Source of the DNA: Sodalis sp. CWE
GTDB lineage: Bacteria; Pseudomonadota; Gammaproteobacteria; Enterobacterales; Enterobacteriaceae
DNA: 64,000 bases
Direction: 5' to 3'
NCBI RefSeq assembly: GCF_019646055.1
Contig: NZ_JAESFE010000001.1
Coordinates: 310,001 to 374,000, forward strand
In this document: piece by piece, positions 31,343 to 42,408 of the stretch
Layout of the letters: each line of letters opens with the position of its first letter
How positions within the stretch are numbered: position 1 is the stretch's first letter
Made by a program: the position numbers and the translations under genes
The notes under the pieces: generated by a model
The model's input: the letters and a program-made list of their open reading frames with translations, nothing else
Database searches by the model: none
Told to the model about the DNA's origin: nothing

Positions 31343-32012
31343 ATATTTTCCTTATCCAAAGGAATCTAATAAACCTATCTTATGAGATTTTTTTATTTCA
31401 GTCAACTTACAGTGTTTTTAAAGCAGCTATTTTCATATCAGTAATAGAATATAATGATCACCCTTAATAGAAAAAGACCGTTCAATAATTAAATATTCAT
31501 TCTAGATTTTATAATTCTTGAGTAAACATATTCATACTTTTTATACTTAATTTTAATCAGTGTTTTTCTTAATTTTACCTTAATAATTATTAAACAAATA
31601 GAGTATTCGCTAATTTTTTAATTATTAGGATTTTAAATGCTATTCAAGGACTCTTAATATATTCTAAAATAGAAATTTTTATTTAATAACATTATTTGAA
31701 TAGTTATTAAATAATTTCTTGATTTTAATTTATCTAAATCGATGGTCTAAAATAGACACTGTTAGGACAGGCTTATCCTTGGATGAAATTTTTTTTGATT
31801 ATTAATATTTCCTTATTAAGGATTAATCGTTATAAAACAAACAAGTTTCTAATTTCATTAGAATTTATTTGTCTTCCTTCTTTTGAAAGACTCCAGTGCA
31901 GTTTTATTGAAGATAGACTTATATGATACGTTTATTATCTTAATCTTTATTAATATGGAAAGATCAATAACTATTATATTTCTTTATTTATGAAACTGAA
32001 TATCTTATGCAT

Positions 32013-32029
32013 CTTTCTTCTAAAGAAAG
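32013..32029. repeat. Intergenic dyad, same arms as at 62493
   Basis: CTTTCTT-CTA-AAGAAAG. The copy at 62493-62509 has identical 7-bp arms and a CTT loop. Confidence 0.5.
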
Positions 32030-32218
32030 TTTTAGTTCAAAATTAATATATCTTTTGAAAAATTCAAATAAAGTCAGTTTTTGCTGAAGCTCTAGTACAC
32101 TAAAAATGTAAGTAATTCTAAATTCGTTTAATGAAAAAAACTTTTGTCTTAAAGAGGAAGAGCTATCTCTAAATAGAAAATATAACGTATTGTTTTTTTG
32201 TTATTAAACGTACAATCT

Positions 32219-32233
32219 TCTCTTCAAAAGAGA
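32219..32233. repeat. Intergenic dyad
   Basis: TCTCTT-CAA-AAGAGA, 40 nt beyond the gpmA stop codon (convergent side). Confidence 0.45.
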
Positions 32234-32273
32234 CGTATTTTTGTTTACTAAATTATAAAATATTTTCTTAAAT

Positions 32274-33005
32274 TTAAATCAGTAATGGTTTTTTAGAAAC
32301 CTTATCAGAATAAATCAAAAAGTAACAGTCGCAAGGTTTCATATTATCATCAAACTCGTATATTATTGGAACAGCTGTTGGAATATTTAACTCTGAGATA
32401 CTTTGTTCACTTACATTATCCAAAATCTTTACTATTACACGTATAGAGTTGCCATGGGCAACAATGATAATGCGTTTACCTGCACTTATATGAGGGAAGA
32501 TAGTCTTCTCCCAGAAGGGAAGAATGCGATCAAAAGTCAATTTTAGACTTTCACCTGTGGGTAACTCATTAGTACACACATCGGTATAACGAACATCATG
32601 GCCGGGAAATCGTTCATCTTCACATGTAATTTTCGGTGGTGTAACTGTAAAACTACGTCGCCATTTTTTTACTTGTTCATTGCCATATTTTTCCGCAGTT
32701 TCTAATTTACTAAGTCCTTGCAGTGCTCCGTAATGGCGTTCGTTTAAACGCCAAGATTTCTCCACTGATAGCCAGGCTTGATCTAACTCGTCTAGAATGC
32801 CCCATAGGGAATGGATAGCACGTTTCAACATCGAAGTATAAGAAAAGTCAAAGGAATAACCTGCTAATTTTAATATTTTTCCTGCCGTTTTTGCTTCTGC
32901 ATATCCTTTTTCAGATAAATCAATATCACTCCATCCAGTAAAACGATTTTCTTTGTTCCACTTACTTTCACCATGACGTATTAGAACTAATTTATTTATA
33001 GCCAT
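32274..33005 (-). CDS. gpmA: 2,3-bisphosphoglycerate-dependent phosphoglycerate mutase
   Basis: Interconverts 3- and 2-phosphoglycerate in glycolysis. 243 aa against 250. Phospho-His motif [10 protein letters not shown] (about 8-17), [24 protein letters not shown], and the second His in [16 protein letters not shown] lies upstream within an A-rich tract. In this genome it stands next to ddlA and glnS rather than in the E. coli aroG-galM neighbourhood. Confidence 0.97.
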   Translation of the reverse strand: MAINKLVLIRHGESKWNKENRFTGWSDIDLSEKGYAEAKTAGKILKLAGYSFDFSYTSMLKRAIHSLWGILDELDQAWLSVEKSWRLNERHYGALQGLSKLETAEKYGNEQVKKWRRSFTVTPPKITCEDERFPGHDVRYTDVCTNELPTGESLKLTFDRILPFWEKTIFPHISAGKRIIIVAHGNSIRVIVKILDNVSEQSISELNIPTAVPIIYEFDDNMKPCDCYFLIYSDKVSKKPLLI

Positions 33006-33520
33006 AATATAAATCTCTTTTTTTTAAGTTCTTAAAAATTTTTCATGAATTATTAATAAATAAACTATTAGTTAATAATTGTATTGTGCTTGATAATTTT
33101 ATAGACTCATATTGAGCTAATTTAATTAGCAACCCCACTCTTCTCCAGAGAAAGACCCCTTCTACTAAATTATAACTTACTCGTAAATAAAATATATCAA
33201 AAAATTAGATTTTTTGTTAATAATCTAGTTTAAACGCACAATAAAACGTTTTTAACGAACAAGAAAACAGGCTAAATTTTAATTTAGAAATTTTTCTATA
33301 GAAAAATGTGCCATTAAGCAAAAAGCCTTGTTTTTGAATAAAAAATTTGTAAGTAACTTGCTTAAATAAATTAATTTCATTAAAGTAGATTTTTGATTTT
33401 TTCGTTAAATTTTTTTGCAGTTTTTTGTTAAATCTTGATAGAAAATAGTTTCTATCTTATTCCCACGATATTGTAAAACTTAATATCTAAATTTTAGAAA
33501 TTTTTTGATATTCGACATCA
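33006..33520. other. Divergent gap gpmA/ddlA
   Basis: No gene. Dyads TTCTC-CA-GAGAA at 33141-33152 and a 16-bp palindrome at 33291-33306. Confidence 0.5.
33291..33306. repeat. 16-bp perfect palindrome
   Basis: TTTTTCTA/TAGAAAAA without a loop. Confidence 0.5.
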
Positions 33521-34660
33521 ATGTATTTTGACAAAAATATAAAAACAAAAAAAAAACGAATAGCAGTGTTGTTTGGAGGTCAATCTACCGAACATGAGAT
33601 ATCATTGCGTTCATCAATTAATGTCATTCAGGCTATCAGTCAAAGAAAATATGACCTGACTCTTATTGGGGTAGATAAAAGTGGACGCTGGATATTATAC
33701 AATAATCAGGATTGTCTACTTAATGCTAATAATCCTTCCTCCATTTGTTTGTTACCCATTAGTCGTTATCTAGCAGTAGTACCGGGTTATTTAAAGCCAC
33801 AATTGATTGATATAAGTAGTGGTCTACCTTTACCATTGATTGATGTCATTTTTCCAGTGTTACACGGTGGAAACGGTGAAAATGGATCAGTACAAGGACT
33901 TTTACAATTACTCAATATTCCTTTTATCGGATCAAGTGTATTAGGTTCGGCGATATGTATGGATAAAGATATGACTAAGCGTATTTTACGTGATGCTGGT
34001 ATTCCAGTGACACCTTCAATAACCTTATTACGCTCAAATAATATAATGAAAAACATTAACGTTATTTTTGAAAAAATCGGAGGTTTACCACTTTTTATTA
34101 AACCAGCAAGCCAAGGTTCTTCTATTGGAGTAAGTAAAGTAATCAATCTAAATGACTTTAGAGAAGCAATATTGTTGGCTTTTCAATATGATACCAAAAT
34201 TTTAATAGAGAAAGAAATAAATGGACGAGAAATCGAAGTTGCTATTTTAGGAAACGATCTTCCTGAAGTAAGTGTTTGTGGTGAAGTGTTCACTGGAGAT
34301 ACATTCTATACTTACAAAACTAAATATTTTGAGGAATTTAAAGCAGAATTGCCGGCAAAGATTCCAATACCTATTTCTAGATCCATCCAGGAAATAGCCA
34401 AAAAGGCATACTTAGCGCTTAATTGTAGCATAATGGCGCGTGTGGACTTCTTTTTAACAAGCCAGGGACAGATTTTTCTTAATGAGGTTAATACATTACC
34501 TGGCTTTACATCAATTAGTATGTATCCTAAATTATGGGAAGCAAGTGGATTAGATTTTACTCTATTGATGGATCGTTTGATTAGTTTAGCGTTAGCAAGA
34601 AACGTTACAACAAAGCCAAAGCTTCAAGTTAAAAAAGATAAATACAAGCTCCCTATTTAA
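33521..34660 (+). CDS. ddlA: D-alanine--D-alanine ligase, DdlA type
   Basis: Joins two D-Ala for the peptidoglycan precursor. 379 aa. ATP-grasp fold: LFGGQSTEHEISL at the N-terminus, HGGNGENGSVQG, PASQGSSIGVSKV, and metal-binding FLNEVNTLPGFTS. Length and alignment (LNANNPSSICLLP, the long central domain) fit DdlA (364 aa), not the shorter DdlB of the fts cluster. E. coli ddlA maps elsewhere, so this gene has moved. A hairpin with TCCTAGT/ACTAGGA arms (34711-34738) follows and may terminate it. Confidence 0.95.
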   Translation: MYFDKNIKTKKKRIAVLFGGQSTEHEISLRSSINVIQAISQRKYDLTLIGVDKSGRWILYNNQDCLLNANNPSSICLLPISRYLAVVPGYLKPQLIDISSGLPLPLIDVIFPVLHGGNGENGSVQGLLQLLNIPFIGSSVLGSAICMDKDMTKRILRDAGIPVTPSITLLRSNNIMKNINVIFEKIGGLPLFIKPASQGSSIGVSKVINLNDFREAILLAFQYDTKILIEKEINGREIEVAILGNDLPEVSVCGEVFTGDTFYTYKTKYFEEFKAELPAKIPIPISRSIQEIAKKAYLALNCSIMARVDFFLTSQGQIFLNEVNTLPGFTSISMYPKLWEASGLDFTLLMDRLISLALARNVTTKPKLQVKKDKYKLPI

Positions 34661-34710
34661 ATTTTATTCATTAAGTTTTAAATGATTTGCTTAATTGTTT
34701 CTTCTTTTTA

Positions 34711-34738
34711 TCCTAGTTAGTTTTTAAAATTACTAGGA
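34711..34738 (+). terminator. Hairpin after ddlA, possible terminator
   Basis: TCCTAGT and ACTAGGA pair over 7 bp, 50 nt past the stop codon. No T tract follows, so the call is tentative; glnS converges from the other side and could share it. Confidence 0.3.
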
Positions 34739-34838
34739 AATTAAAGGTACATGGACTTATGTTTAAAATAAATGAAAACATAATTCTAGCATATTTCGTT
34801 TATTTATTGCAATAAAAGAAAATGGCGAAAAATATTAA

Positions 34839-36518
34839 TCATAATTTAGATTTTATAGTAGAGGTATGTCGTAATTCTACAGTACGATTAAACACTGGAC
34901 GAGTGGACTTAAAAGCATGATAATTATCATCAACATAAAAGTAACCTTCTCGTTCAAATTGAATAGGTTGATTTAAATTAGTTTGTAACACACCAGGTTC
35001 AACAAAACCATGATAAATATTCAAGGAATTAGGATTTAGAGCAGAAATAAAATTTTTTACAGATGTCGGATTAGCTTCTTTAAATAGTTGCTCGTAAAGC
35101 CGAAATTCTGCTGAAATGCCATGAGTGGCCGAAACCCAGTGAATTACACCTCTCACCTTACGTCCATCCACAGGGTCTTTACCCAAAGTATCAGGATCAT
35201 GGTGGCAAAAGATCGTAATAATTTCCCCTTTAGAATTTTTTTTGATACTTTCCGCCTTAATTACAAAAGAATTGCGTAATCGCACTTCATTCCCTAATGA
35301 AAGTCTTTTATATTGTACGTCCGCTATCTCGCGAAAATCAGAACGATCAATATAAATTTCACGACTAAATATAACTTGACGAGTCCCCATTTCTGATTTG
35401 TAAGGATGATTTGGTATTAAAATATTTTGTTCATGTCCTATTGGTAGACTTGTGATTACCAATAATACAGGATCGATTACAGCCATAATGCGTACTGCTT
35501 GATTGTTTAGATCATCTCGAACACAAGCTTCAAGCATAGCCATCTTAATGTTTTGATCTTGTTTTGTCACACCAATTCGTCGGCAAAATTCTCGAATTGA
35601 AGCAGCTGTATAACCACGACGTCGAAGTCCTGCAATAGTTAACATACGAGGATCATCCCAACCTTCTACAAGTTTTGCTGTTACTAAAAAATTTAACTTT
35701 CTTTTAGACATAACTGTATATTCTAAGTTAAGTCTAGAAAACTCATATTGTTTAGGACGAAAATTAATCGTGATGTTATCTAAAATCCAATCGTACAAAC
35801 GACGATTTTCTTGGAACTCTAATGTACAAAGTGAATGGGTAATACCTTCTAGTGCATCAGAAATACAGTGAGCAAAATCGTACATTGGATAAATACACCA
35901 TTTATCTCCCGTTTGATGATGATTAACAAATTTGATGCGATATAGAACTGGATCACGCAGTACCATAAGTGATGAAGCCATATTTATTTTTGCTCGTAAA
36001 CAAACACTACCTTCTGAAAATTCACCTTTTCGCATTTTTTCAAATAAAAACCTGTTTTTTACAACGCTCTGATCTCGGTAGGGGCTATTTTTGCCTGGAC
36101 TTTTCAATGTGCCGCGATAGTCGCGGATTTTATCTGCAGAAAGCTGGTCAACATAAGCTAGCCCTTTATCAATAAGTTCAAGCGCATAATTGTAAAATTT
36201 ATCAAAATAATTAGAAGTATAACGAACTTCGCCATTCCAATTAAAACCTAGCCATTTTATATCTCGTTGAATAGCATTAATATATTCCATTTCCTCTTTT
36301 GCTGGATTAGTATCATCAAAACGAAGATTGCATTGACCATGATAATCTTGAGCTATTCCGAAGTTAAGACAAATTGATTTGACGTGACCGATATGTAAAT
36401 AACCATTTGGTTCTGGAGAAAACCTGGTACGTATTAACTTATGTTTACCTGAATTAAGATCATTATTGACTATTTGGCGAATAAAATTCATTGGGTAAAT
36501 TGTTTTATTTTGATTCAT
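34839..36518 (-). CDS. glnS: Glutaminyl-tRNA synthetase
   Basis: Charges tRNA-Gln. 559 aa from the ATG at 36518 (E. coli 554). An in-frame ATG 9 nt upstream overlaps the SD region and is less likely. [12 protein letters not shown]-type motif as [23 protein letters not shown] equivalent VMSKRKL, C-terminal beta-barrels to the end (KPVFNRTVGL aligned to [10 protein letters not shown]). SD AAGAAGG stands 9 nt before the start and is part of a hairpin. Confidence 0.98.
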   Translation of the reverse strand: MNQNKTIYPMNFIRQIVNNDLNSGKHKLIRTRFSPEPNGYLHIGHVKSICLNFGIAQDYHGQCNLRFDDTNPAKEEMEYINAIQRDIKWLGFNWNGEVRYTSNYFDKFYNYALELIDKGLAYVDQLSADKIRDYRGTLKSPGKNSPYRDQSVVKNRFLFEKMRKGEFSEGSVCLRAKINMASSLMVLRDPVLYRIKFVNHHQTGDKWCIYPMYDFAHCISDALEGITHSLCTLEFQENRRLYDWILDNITINFRPKQYEFSRLNLEYTVMSKRKLNFLVTAKLVEGWDDPRMLTIAGLRRRGYTAASIREFCRRIGVTKQDQNIKMAMLEACVRDDLNNQAVRIMAVIDPVLLVITSLPIGHEQNILIPNHPYKSEMGTRQVIFSREIYIDRSDFREIADVQYKRLSLGNEVRLRNSFVIKAESIKKNSKGEIITIFCHHDPDTLGKDPVDGRKVRGVIHWVSATHGISAEFRLYEQLFKEANPTSVKNFISALNPNSLNIYHGFVEPGVLQTNLNQPIQFEREGYFYVDDNYHAFKSTRPVFNRTVELRHTSTIKSKL

Positions 36519-36531
36519 AATTAACATCCTT

Positions 36532-36550
36532 CTTCTCTTTATGAGAGAAG
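36532..36550 (-). promoter_or_regulatory. Hairpin overlapping the glnS Shine-Dalgarno
   Basis: On the coding strand: CTTCTCT, 5-nt loop, AGAGAAG, running directly into AAGG so that the SD AAGAAGG shares the right arm. Perfect 7-bp stem. The structure is seen; control of glnS is inference. Confidence 0.45.
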
Positions 36551-37323
36551 ATACTCTAACGTTTAGAATTCCGATATATTTATATTAAAAAGTTTAATTT
36601 TATTTTTTTCAGAAATTTTATTAAAATCTTAGGATAAATTATAAAAAGTTATTATATCAATAACTCTTCTTCAATAAAAAAGAAAAAGGCATGAACTACA
36701 ATAGCATTGTAATACTATTTAGAATGCGACGCCCAGTTTAGATGATTGTTATCTAATATAATTTAGCTGTACTTGTTTTGTTAGAAATTGAAATAAGTTA
36801 CAGGTTATTGATTATCGCTTATTTGTTAAGTAAGTGATTTTATTAACTTTAGTAAGTCATCTGGAATGAAATTCAATGTTGAGAAATGTCACATTTTTGC
36901 TATAAAAACATCGAAATGCATTTGATGGCGATAGAATTAGTTATGTGAGATTTTGTTGGAGGAGCAAGCGATAGTTTTAGAAAATATAACAAGAAGCCGC
37001 AATAAAACTAAAACCATATATTATAAAAGATTTTACTTGTCTTTTTCATAAATTATTTTTTTTGAGCTATGGTACGTTTTGCTGTCAGAGATTTGTAAGA
37101 AATATTTTCGTTTAAAAAAATTATTTATGATGATTATAAATCAAATTATTTTAGTGTTTGCTTAAGTAAGCAAGCTATGCATTGCATTTCAAAAAAATTC
37201 TATTAATTGAAATTGAGGTATTTTGATTACTTCTATTTTCAATTTAACCCTTTCGGAAAATTAACTCTCGCGATATAAACTTTTTATCAAAAGATTAGGT
37301 AATTTTCTTCTTGAAGAAAGAGA
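36551..37323. other. 0.8-kb gap between glnS and nadA; possible eroded gene
   Basis: 36860-37010 is visibly richer in G/C than typical gaps here and may be gene debris (E. coli pnuC lies next to nadA, and chiP/fur next to glnS), but I could not match any frame. A dyad at 37304-37319 ends 5 nt from the nadA stop. Confidence 0.4.
37304..37319. repeat. Dyad directly downstream of nadA
   Basis: TTTCTTC-TT-GAAGAAA, perfect 7-bp arms. The position beside the stop codon suits a 3' end structure. Confidence 0.45.
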
Positions 37324-38388
37324 TCAGGTATGGATCTTATTTCTTTCAATATTTAGATTAGATGCGAATGATAACATGCGATTTAGAGGAACCAAAGCCT
37401 GTCGACATAATTCTTTGTCGACTAATATCTCATGCTCTTTTCCACCTTGATACAGTCCTGTAAAAATAGTCTTAAGGCCATTCATTCTCATCCATGGACA
37501 TTGCGCGCAACTTCGACAAGAGGCTCCTTCTCCAGCAGTCGGAGCTTCCATTAGGATTTTTTCTGGGCACAATTGCGTCATCTTATAAAAGATACCTCGA
37601 TCAGTAGCAACAATTATTCGTTGCTGTTTGATTATTTTAGCGGCTTGAATTAATTGGCTAGTAGAACCAACCACATCAGCTAAATCAATCACTTCTTGCG
37701 GAGATTCTGGATGCACCAATACAGCAGCGTCGGGATAAAGTTTTTTCATACGAAATAAGGCTTTTGCCTTGAATTCATTATGTACAATACATGAACCTTT
37801 CCAACAAAGCATATTTGCACCAGTCCGTTTTTGTACATAGTTTCCAAGATGTTGATCTGGTGCCCATATAATTTTTTTCCCTAAACTGTCAAGATAATCA
37901 ATAAGCTCAACCGCGATACTAGAAGTAACTACCCAGTCGGCTCGCGCTTTCACTGCTGCAGAAGTATTTGCGTAAACTACTACAGTTCGCTCGGGGTGAG
38001 CATCACAGAATACATTAAATTCTTCTTTTGGACACCCTAAGTCAAGGGAACATTCTGCGTGAAGTGATGGCATCAGAACTGTTTTTTCAGGACTAAGAAT
38101 TTTAGCGGTTTCTCCCATAAAACGAACACCGGCCACCAATAGAGTAGTAGCTGGATGCTTTTTTCCAAAGCGAGCCATCTCTAACGAGTCCGCTACACAA
38201 CCTCCAGTTGCTTCAGCCAAAGCTTGCACTTTAGGATCAGTATAATAATGAGCTATAATGACCGCATTATTCGCGCTAAGTAAATGTTCAATTTCACTTC
38301 GCAAATTAATTTCTTCTTTTTCTGTTAAAGGTTCATTTTTAACTGAAAATACGTCAGTAGCACTAAAGTTATTCATTAATTCGTTCAT
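37324..38388 (-). CDS. nadA: Quinolinate synthase A
   Basis: 4Fe-4S enzyme condensing iminoaspartate and DHAP to quinolinate in de novo NAD synthesis. 354 aa against 347. Cluster Cys: ECSLDLGC (about 119), CWKGSC, and CRSCAQCPW near 298. HYYTDPKVQ and [10 protein letters not shown] are near-identical to E. coli. Its partner nadB is not in the window. Start ATG preceded by AGAGAA inside a TCTGT-C-ACAGA dyad (38398-38408). Confidence 0.97.
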   Translation of the reverse strand: MNELMNNFSATDVFSVKNEPLTEKEEINLRSEIEHLLSANNAVIIAHYYTDPKVQALAEATGGCVADSLEMARFGKKHPATTLLVAGVRFMGETAKILSPEKTVLMPSLHAECSLDLGCPKEEFNVFCDAHPERTVVVYANTSAAVKARADWVVTSSIAVELIDYLDSLGKKIIWAPDQHLGNYVQKRTGANMLCWKGSCIVHNEFKAKALFRMKKLYPDAAVLVHPESPQEVIDLADVVGSTSQLIQAAKIIKQQRIIVATDRGIFYKMTQLCPEKILMEAPTAGEGASCRSCAQCPWMRMNGLKTIFTGLYQGGKEHEILVDKELCRQALVPLNRMLSFASNLNIERNKIHT

Positions 38389-38686
38389 GAGTTATTCTCT
38401 GTCACAGATTTTAAATAGACATTTAAATCTATCTAATTTTTAAGTTGAGGAAGATTACATATTTTATTACGCATATTATGCAATAATTATTATAATTAAG
38501 TTATCTTCTATACTTAATTGGAAACATTAAAAGTAAAATTTTCATAGTCATTCCCGTATTTAATGAAATTAGAAATTTTTGTCTTTAATTTAAAAATTAA
38601 GGAATAACAATGATCTAACATTATTAGATATATGCAATACTATCTTATCAATTGATAATTTTTACTCAAAATCCAGCATTTATGTA

Positions 38687-39487
38687 TTAAAACAAATTAA
38701 GTAGCTTTTTTTTTGCTTTTCCAGCTGCTTCATTATTTGGATATAGATGACTAATTGTTTGATAGACCGCTCTTGCTTTTTCTGTTTGATTTTTTTCTTG
38801 CAAAATGACACCTATCTTAAATAATGCATCAGGCGCTTTGGACGAATTTGGATATTTTTTTGCAACTAAAGCAAAGTAATAAATCGCTTCATTTTTTTTC
38901 CCTTGATTATAATTAATTTGCCCAAGCCAATAATTCGTATTAGCTTGATAATTTGAATTAGGATAACGTTTATTAAAGTTAGTAAATGCATTGATAGCTT
39001 GGTCGTACTTTTTTTTTTCCAAAACTAACGCTACTGCCTTATCGTATTCATTTTTAATATTTGAAGTCGCACTAGTTAGGAATTTATTCTGGATTTTACT
39101 AATATTTTTAATATTAGTAGTTTTTTCTTGAGATCGATCATTTTTTAGCAGTGGGTCTGATATTAGATTTGTCAGATCATTTATCTGATTAAGAATTTTT
39201 TTCTGCTTGTCAATAATTTTTGATAGTTGATATTCTTCCTCTTGAATCTTTCCACGTAATGTGTCTATTTCAAATTGATTTTCAGAAGACTGTTTCTGAA
39301 GTTCAATTAATAATTGACTATGTGAAGCAGTAATATGCTCAATCCCCGCAAGCCGATCCGTGATAGATGCGAAATTAGAACTGTCATTAATCATGAGTTC
39401 AATATTACTGATCGATGCTCTAGAAAATGCAAAAAAAGGAATTATCATATTTATAATTAACAAAAATGCACCGTATGAGTATCTCAT
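38687..39487 (-). CDS. cpoB: Cell division coordinator CpoB (YbgF)
   Basis: Periplasmic partner of Tol-Pal that links outer-membrane constriction to PBP1B. Signal peptide ending about FAFSRA, coiled coil (about 30-90, HSQLLIELQKQ...), then three TPR-like repeats (ANTNYWLGQINYNQGKKNEAIYYF and following). About 266 aa from the ATG at 39487 against 263 in E. coli. A TTG at 39514 overlapping the pal stop is an alternative, 9 codons longer. The E. coli Ala/Gly/Thr-rich linker is shortened. Last gene of tolQRAB-pal-cpoB. Confidence 0.93.
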   Translation of the reverse strand: MRYSYGAFLLIINMIIPFFAFSRASISNIELMINDSSNFASITDRLAGIEHITASHSQLLIELQKQSSENQFEIDTLRGKIQEEEYQLSKIIDKQKKILNQINDLTNLISDPLLKNDRSQEKTTNIKNISKIQNKFLTSATSNIKNEYDKAVALVLEKKKYDQAINAFTNFNKRYPNSNYQANTNYWLGQINYNQGKKNEAIYYFALVAKKYPNSSKAPDALFKIGVILQEKNQTEKARAVYQTISHLYPNNEAAGKAKKKLLNLF

Positions 39488-39510
39488 AAGGTTGTTTCTC
39501 GCTTTTATTT

Positions 39511-39999
39511 TCAATAAACTAATATGGCGCGACGATTCTTAGAGTAAGATAATTCATCATGACCAAATGTAATTGGTTTTTCTTTACCATAAGAGATAAT
39601 AGTAATTTGTTGTGCAGAAACGCCTTTGCTTTGAAGATAAACTCTTAAAGAGTTAGCCCGACGCTCTCCTAAAGCAATATTATATTCTGGCGTACCGCGT
39701 TCATCTGCATGACCTTCAATAATTACTTTTTGGAAAGGATTTTTAATTAAAAAAACAGCCTGCTTATCAAGCAAGTGATAAAATTCAGGACGAATACAGT
39801 ATTTATTTAAGTCAAAATAAACAATATTATTATTTTGATTTTCTTGTTTGAACAAAGATTTTTTAGCTTCTTCGAAAGAAGAAGCTTGATTTATCCCCAT
39901 TTCACTCTTTGTTCTTTTGTAAGAACTACTACATGCGCTTATAATACTTAATAAGCCTGTTATAAGCACTAGCTGCTTTAATATTTTTTTTGATTGCAT
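39511..39999 (-). CDS. pal: Peptidoglycan-associated lipoprotein Pal
   Basis: Outer-membrane lipoprotein tethering to peptidoglycan and to TolB. 162 aa from the ATG at 39999 (MQSKKILKQ, matching E. coli MQLNKVLKG); the 27-codon extension is not homologous. Lipobox ISAC-SSS. OmpA-like domain with [33 protein letters not shown] and SYGKEKP. The Gly/Met-rich linker of E. coli is shortened. SD AGGAG about 14 nt upstream. Lnt (24706) would acylate it. Confidence 0.96.
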   Translation of the reverse strand: MQSKKILKQLVLITGLLSIISACSSSYKRTKSEMGINQASSFEEAKKSLFKQENQNNNIVYFDLNKYCIRPEFYHLLDKQAVFLIKNPFQKVIIEGHADERGTPEYNIALGERRANSLRVYLQSKGVSAQQITIISYGKEKPITFGHDELSYSKNRRAILVY

Positions 40000-40039
40000 C
40001 TCCTTTTTGCTCCTAAGGTTATAAACCATTTCATGTATA

Positions 40040-41353
40040 TTAAAAATATGGTGACCAAGTTGGAAACTTTCCTTGCCCATCGATTATGGGAAGACATGTT
40101 TGAAAACGCCCATCAGAAGAGATCAACCTTAACTTAGAACTTAACCCCTGGGAGGTACTATAAATAATCATTACTCCATTTGGAGATATGCTCGGTGTTT
40201 CGTCTAAAAATGTATTTGTTAAAATTTTAAAAATCCCTGTCTCTAAATCTAGTCTAGCAATATTTTGCATATCATTGTTATTATTAACCATAACTAAAAA
40301 TTTTCCATCTAAACTAATATCTGCATTTTGATTTCTAGATCCAATCCAAGATAAACGTTGTGGTATACCATTATTGTTGATGTTAATTTTATAAATCTGC
40401 GGTGCGCCTCCTTGATCAGAAGTATATGCCAGTGTTTGACTATCAGGAAACCATTTTGGTTCTGTATTATTACTACGATCATGTGTTACTTGGTAAATTT
40501 TTTCAGATTCCAGATCCATGACATATAAATTTAGACTACCAGTTTTCGATAACGCGAAAGCAAGTTTTTTTCCATCTGGAGAAAAGGAAGGTGCACCATT
40601 GTGTTGTTGAAAACTTGCAACCTGACGAACAATTCCACTATCCAATGTTTGAATAACTAGAGCAGAACGTCCACTTTCAAAGGTGACGTAAGCGAGTTTA
40701 TTTCCATCGGATGACCAAGATGGTGACATTAATGGTTGTGATGAAAGATGTACGGGTATTTGATTTTGGCCGTCATAATCAGCAACGCGAAGCTCATAAG
40801 GGTACCGCTCATTTTTCGTTTTGACTACGTAAGCAATACGTGTTCGAAAAGCTCCTTTAATCCCTGTCAGTTTTTCAAAAACTTCATCGCTAGTTGAATG
40901 CCCAGCATAACGAAGCCATTCACGTCTTACCTTGAATTCATTCTGCTCTAAAATAGAGCTACTAAGATGATTAGAAGTATCCACTAATTGATAAGATACA
41001 ATATAACTGTTTTCAGAACTGGGATAAACTCTTCCTACTACTACAATATCGATTCCAATTGTCATCCAGTCTTTTGACTTAACCTCTGATGCAGTCGACG
41101 GATATTGTGGTAAATCAGCAACATCAAGAGGATTAAATTTTCCACTGTTACGGAGATCAGAGGCAATCACTTCACTAATGCATTCAGAATATCCTGACGT
41201 GTTATCTGTTTTTGTTTCCCATTTAAATGGGACAATTCCGATTGGACGTGCTAAATTTACTCCTTGAGTAATTTCAATATGGATTTCTGCTATGTTCTGC
41301 ATAGAAATGCATAAAAATAGAAAACTTATTATGATTCTAATAATCTGTCTCAT
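40040..41353 (-). CDS. tolB: Tol-Pal system periplasmic protein TolB
   Basis: Beta-propeller that binds Pal and TolA. 437 aa against 430. Signal peptide about 1-22, N-terminal domain (GRPIGVVPF as ARPIGIVPF), then repeated propeller blades with [30 protein letters not shown] and SISPNG. WLRYAGH and [11 protein letters not shown] are conserved. Sits between tolA and pal as in E. coli, inverted in chromosomal orientation. Confidence 0.97.
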   Translation of the reverse strand: MRQIIRIIISFLFLCISMQNIAEIHIEITQGVNLARPIGIVPFKWETKTDNTSGYSECISEVIASDLRNSGKFNPLDVADLPQYPSTASEVKSKDWMTIGIDIVVVGRVYPSSENSYIVSYQLVDTSNHLSSSILEQNEFKVRREWLRYAGHSTSDEVFEKLTGIKGAFRTRIAYVVKTKNERYPYELRVADYDGQNQIPVHLSSQPLMSPSWSSDGNKLAYVTFESGRSALVIQTLDSGIVRQVASFQQHNGAPSFSPDGKKLAFALSKTGSLNLYVMDLESEKIYQVTHDRSNNTEPKWFPDSQTLAYTSDQGGAPQIYKININNNGIPQRLSWIGSRNQNADISLDGKFLVMVNNNNDMQNIARLDLETGIFKILTNTFLDETPSISPNGVMIIYSTSQGLSSKLRLISSDGRFQTCLPIIDGQGKFPTWSPYF

Positions 41354-41504
41354 TTTACTTTCTACCTTGGTCTAATTAAGGATGATAATTTAGATCTATT
41401 TTAGTAATTCACCTTAATTAAGTTGTTATACTAAACTTTTATTACTCCTTGAGTAGGTCAATTGCCTACTTTATTTTCTAAAATATTTATAAACATAGTG
41501 ATAA

Positions 41505-42353
41505 TTATTTTAATTCATTGGCTTGGTCAGGCGAAAATCTGAGAGTAGCGTTTTTGAAAATTTCGTAAACTTCCATATTTGGTGGTTTTGGTATTGTTGC
41601 CATCTTTGCTGCTGATATTGCCGCTTGACACAATGCTGAATTAGCATTATTAGCAGTTTCGATAGAAATTAATGCTCCACTAGGAGCTAGTCTGATATAT
41701 AAGTTACAAATTTCTCCATTGTATCTGGATGCGTCATAAAATTTGCTGCTAATAGCTTGAATAAGTCTTCTTTTATAAGAATTTATTTCCGGACTTTGTG
41801 ATAATCTTTGTTGCTCATTATTTATTTTTTCAGTATAAAATTTAGTTTTTGGAACAACTTTGGCGCTAGTTAACTGATTCAACAAAGCATCTACTTCTTT
41901 AAATTGTTTAGCAAAATTCTTTTTTTGATTTTTTCCTACAATATTTTTTTTCATAACATTATCTCTCTTCTCGAGAAGTTGAGGTCCATTCGTTTTGCTA
42001 AGATTTTTTTCAGGCTCTTTTTTTAGATTTTTTTTTGAACCTTGTCCTACTAATTTTCTCTTCTGACAATTTTTCGTTTTTTGTTTGATTTGCTCTTCGT
42101 TGTGACATTGATATTTATGTTTAGAATCAATGTTTTTTTGTTGCAACTGGTGATGATTATATTCTTGTTGAATTATCGCATCAGAGTTAATTATTAAAGT
42201 CTCAATGGAATCTTTTTTTGTATTTATATCTATTTTTGATTTATTGCAAATAGAAAACCATATTAACGCAGTAATCAAAATACAATGTAATGTAATTGAA
42301 AAAATGACAGCGGGTAAAAACATACCGTACCGTGCAACAACTTTTGTTGACAC
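41505..42353 (-). CDS. tolA: TolA with strongly shortened central domain
   Basis: Inner-membrane protein spanning the periplasm to TolB/Pal, energised by TolQR. 282 aa against 421 in E. coli. One membrane segment (about 12-35), then a Lys/Gln/Asn-rich region (about 40-185) that is less regular than the E. coli Ala/Lys/Glu helix, then the C-terminal domain with YKRRLIQAISSKFY, CNLYIRLAPSGALI and CQAAISAA. The start is GTG at 42353 with AGGAAAAGAG upstream. The shorter spacer suggests a narrower periplasm or looser constraint. Confidence 0.93.
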   Translation of the reverse strand: MSTKVVARYGMFLPAVIFSITLHCILITALIWFSICNKSKIDINTKKDSIETLIINSDAIIQQEYNHHQLQQKNIDSKHKYQCHNEEQIKQKTKNCQKRKLVGQGSKKNLKKEPEKNLSKTNGPQLLEKRDNVMKKNIVGKNQKKNFAKQFKEVDALLNQLTSAKVVPKTKFYTEKINNEQQRLSQSPEINSYKRRLIQAISSKFYDASRYNGEICNLYIRLAPSGALISIETANNANSALCQAAISAAKMATIPKPPNMEVYEIFKNATLRFSPDQANELK

Positions 42354-42408
42354 ACTCTTTTCCTAAGTAAAGAAATAATATTTTTACAATTGATTGTCAG
42401 AAAAAAAG

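Larger units (their letters stand above)
31344..32273. other. 0.9-kb gap between tRNA-Met and gpmA
   Basis: No supported gene. Three purine/pyrimidine dyads near 31877, 32013-32029 and 32219-32233. A rearrangement breakpoint relative to E. coli falls here, since the tRNA cluster is next to asnB there. Confidence 0.55.
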
